Positions 4,378 through 5,518 of a DNA stretch of 5,518 bases are shown one piece after another. The position numbers and the translations under genes were made by a program. Each line of letters begins with the position of its first letter. Position 1 is the first letter of the stretch. This stretch comes from Candidatus Equihabitans merdae. GTDB lineage: Bacteria; Bacillota; Clostridia; Lachnospirales; Lachnospiraceae. Under the pieces are notes generated by a model. The model was not told the origin of the DNA, did no database searches, and saw only the letters and a list, made by a program, of their open reading frames with translations. The stretch spans positions 1 to 5,518 of the forward strand of contig JAGHUB010000190.1 in assembly GCA_018065025.1 (NCBI GenBank). The letters are read 5' to 3'.

Positions 4378-5436
4378 GTGAACGATTTCAGAGAATGGTT
4401 ATCAGATAACCTGCGTTATATTTTGCTGATTCTGGGCATCCTGGCAGTAGTCGCTGCCCTGTTTTTCGGCGTTCGTGCTTTGTCAGCACATTATTCAGCA
4501 TCAAGAAACGGTCAGGATTTTGCAGAAGATTCTGTATTATCCACTACCGATGTGCCGGAAGGTCAGTCAGTTGCTTCTCAGGTTGAGAGCATTCCTACAC
4601 AGAGTGGGGTTGATGTACCTGAAAACAAGGGAATCGTTATGATGACTGATTCACCGGAAGAAGTTTTGAACCTGATCAAGCATTATTATGGTGCACTTCA
4701 GAATAAGGATGTTGATACACTTCGTGCATTGGTAGATACACTTTCTGATGCCGATGCCGCATCCGTCACATCTGCACCCAATGTTACTTATAGCGATATC
4801 ACTGCTTATATTGCTTCCAATAAGAATAACGATTTCTACGTCGTATATGCTTATTATCACTATCTGACCGAGGGCGCCGACGGTACACTTCCCGGTTTAA
4901 GTCAGCTGTCTGTTGCCAGAGACGAAGCCGGCCGTGCTTATATCGTTACGGGTACAACAGATGCCGACAAGACTGCTTTTATCGAAGAAGTCAATGCTTC
5001 TGATGCAGCCAAGGCTGTCATCACTAAGGTTCAGAAAGAATATGACCAGGCTCTTGCTGCTATCGATCAGCAGAAAGCTCAGGCCGAAGCCGAAGCTCAG
5101 GCTCAGGCAGAGGCTGAAGAAAAAGCCAGACAGGAAGCTGAAGCCCAGGCTCGTGCTGAAGAAGAGGCTCGTATTAAAGCTGAAGAAGAAGCTCGTGCCG
5201 CTGCCGAAGCTGCCGCTGCTCAGGCTGCCTATGAAGCAGAACACAAAGAGACTCCGGCCAGAACTACTGCGACCTGCAATGTTCGCGAATCAGGAAGCTA
5301 TGATAGTCGGGTATTGATCTATGACCTTCCTGCCGGTACTGAAGTTACTGTTATCGGTAACACAGAGAGCGGTTGGCGCCATATTCGTGTCAACGGTGTA
5401 GAAGGTTATGTAGGCGGCAAGTTTATTGCTTATTAA
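4378..5436 (+). CDS. Membrane-anchored surface protein with Ala/Glu-rich helix and C-terminal SH3b domain
   Basis: The 352-aa protein starts at GTG 4378, eight bases after AAGGGGG (4363-4369). Residues about 13-35 form one hydrophobic transmembrane helix after a short N-terminus, without a signal-peptidase or lipobox site, so the rest is probably extracellular. A Ser/Thr-rich linker (36-90) leads to a folded segment (about 92-205, with SPEEVLNLIKHYYGALQNKD and a Tyr-rich strand FYVVYAYYHY) that resembles an NTF2-like domain; this is tentative. Residues about 215-290 are an Ala/Glu/Gln/Arg helix, likely a coiled coil or single long helix that could span the cell wall. Residues 295-352 are a bacterial SH3 domain: CNVRESGSYDSRVL, LPAGTEVTVIG, GWRHIRVNGVEGYVGGKFI. 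Such domains usually bind peptidoglycan or mediate wall attachment. No hydrolase domain is present, so a structural or sensory wall-binding role is likelier than an enzyme (inference). It is flanked by its own promoter and terminator. Confidence 0.88.
   Translation: MNDFREWLSDNLRYILLILGILAVVAALFFGVRALSAHYSASRNGQDFAEDSVLSTTDVPEGQSVASQVESIPTQSGVDVPENKGIVMMTDSPEEVLNLIKHYYGALQNKDVDTLRALVDTLSDADAASVTSAPNVTYSDITAYIASNKNNDFYVVYAYYHYLTEGADGTLPGLSQLSVARDEAGRAYIVTGTTDADKTAFIEEVNASDAAKAVITKVQKEYDQALAAIDQQKAQAEAEAQAQAEAEEKARQEAEAQARAEEEARIKAEEEARAAAEAAAAQAAYEAEHKETPARTTATCNVRESGSYDSRVLIYDLPAGTEVTVIGNTESGWRHIRVNGVEGYVGGKFIAY
5155..5196 (+). repeat. 24-base in-frame repeat in the Ala/Glu-rich helix
   Basis: The 18-base unit at 5155-5172 recurs at 5179-5196 with 17 of 18 bases identical and a 24-base (8-codon) period, encoding AEEEAR twice. 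It lies in a wider low-complexity stretch (about 5080-5230) coding for AE/AQ/AR runs. Such DNA is prone to slippage, so helix length could vary between strains. Confidence 0.7.
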
Positions 5437-5453
5437 TTTATTATAATATTTTC

Positions 5454-5496
5454 GTATTGCCGCGCCGTTTTTTCGACGCGGCAGTGCTGTTATTTT
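5454..5496 (+). terminator. Rho-independent terminator after the SH3 protein gene
   Basis: TGCCGCG (5458-5464) pairs with CGCGGCA (5477-5483), and the stem extends to 11 pairs with GTAT/GTGC wobbles (5454-5457 with 5484-5487). The 12-base loop contains six T residues. The trailing TGTTATTTT is a modest U-tract. It starts 17 bases after the stop at 5436. Nothing else is seen up to the window end. Confidence 0.75.
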
Positions 5497-5518
5497 CAGA
5501 AACAGACAGTTCATATAG

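Noticed and set aside
4913..5317. Long +-strand frame inside the SH3 protein gene, rich in Leu/Lys/Arg/Pro
   Set aside because: It is the frame-shifted reading of the Ala/Glu repeat codons (GCT GAA gives Leu/Lys), with no ribosome binding site and no family features.

Overview
The window looks like a chromosomal segment from a low-to-mid GC Firmicute, most likely a gut-type Clostridia (Lachnospiraceae or a relative). The reasons are strong AGGAGG-type ribosome binding sites, an EF-P with a Firmicutes-style PGKGAAF modification loop, tRNA genes without an encoded CCA end, and a protein resembling the DUF5688 family, which I associate with Lachnospiraceae. The assignment is an inference from gene content; no rRNA or species marker is present.

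Layout. Bases 1-159 hold the Lys/Ala/Glu-rich C-terminal tail of an unidentified protein (+), which overlaps head-on with the 3' end of aroE (shikimate dehydrogenase, -, 134-991). A 61-bp divergent spacer separates aroE from a fused type I 3-dehydroquinate dehydratase/shikimate kinase gene (+, 1053-2324). Elongation factor P follows (efp, +, true start 2381) and ends at a strong UUCG-loop terminator. Next comes a DUF5688-like gene of unknown function (+, true start 3094). The 137-bp stretch after it contains a self-complementary element (3991-4081) that may be a structured RNA, with the tRNA promoter overlapping its 3' arm. Two tRNA genes follow, Ala(CGC) and Arg(CCG), ending in a GCAA-loop terminator. 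The last gene (+, 4378-5436), with its own promoter and a terminator, encodes a membrane-anchored surface protein with a possible NTF2-like domain, an Ala/Glu-rich helix and a C-terminal bacterial SH3 domain.

How the genes work together. The divergent aro genes supply three successive shikimate-pathway steps: dehydroquinate to dehydroshikimate (AroD domain), dehydroshikimate to shikimate (AroE), and shikimate to shikimate-3-phosphate (AroK domain). The fusion joins steps that are not adjacent, and the missing middle enzyme is encoded just across the spacer. efp next to dehydroquinase/shikimate kinase genes is a familiar Firmicutes neighbourhood. The rest (DUF5688-like gene, tRNAs, SH3 protein) appear to be independent transcription units. 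The most unusual items are the AroD-AroK fusion and the unexplained inverted-repeat element upstream of the tRNAs. I see no phage, CRISPR, insertion sequence or defence system.
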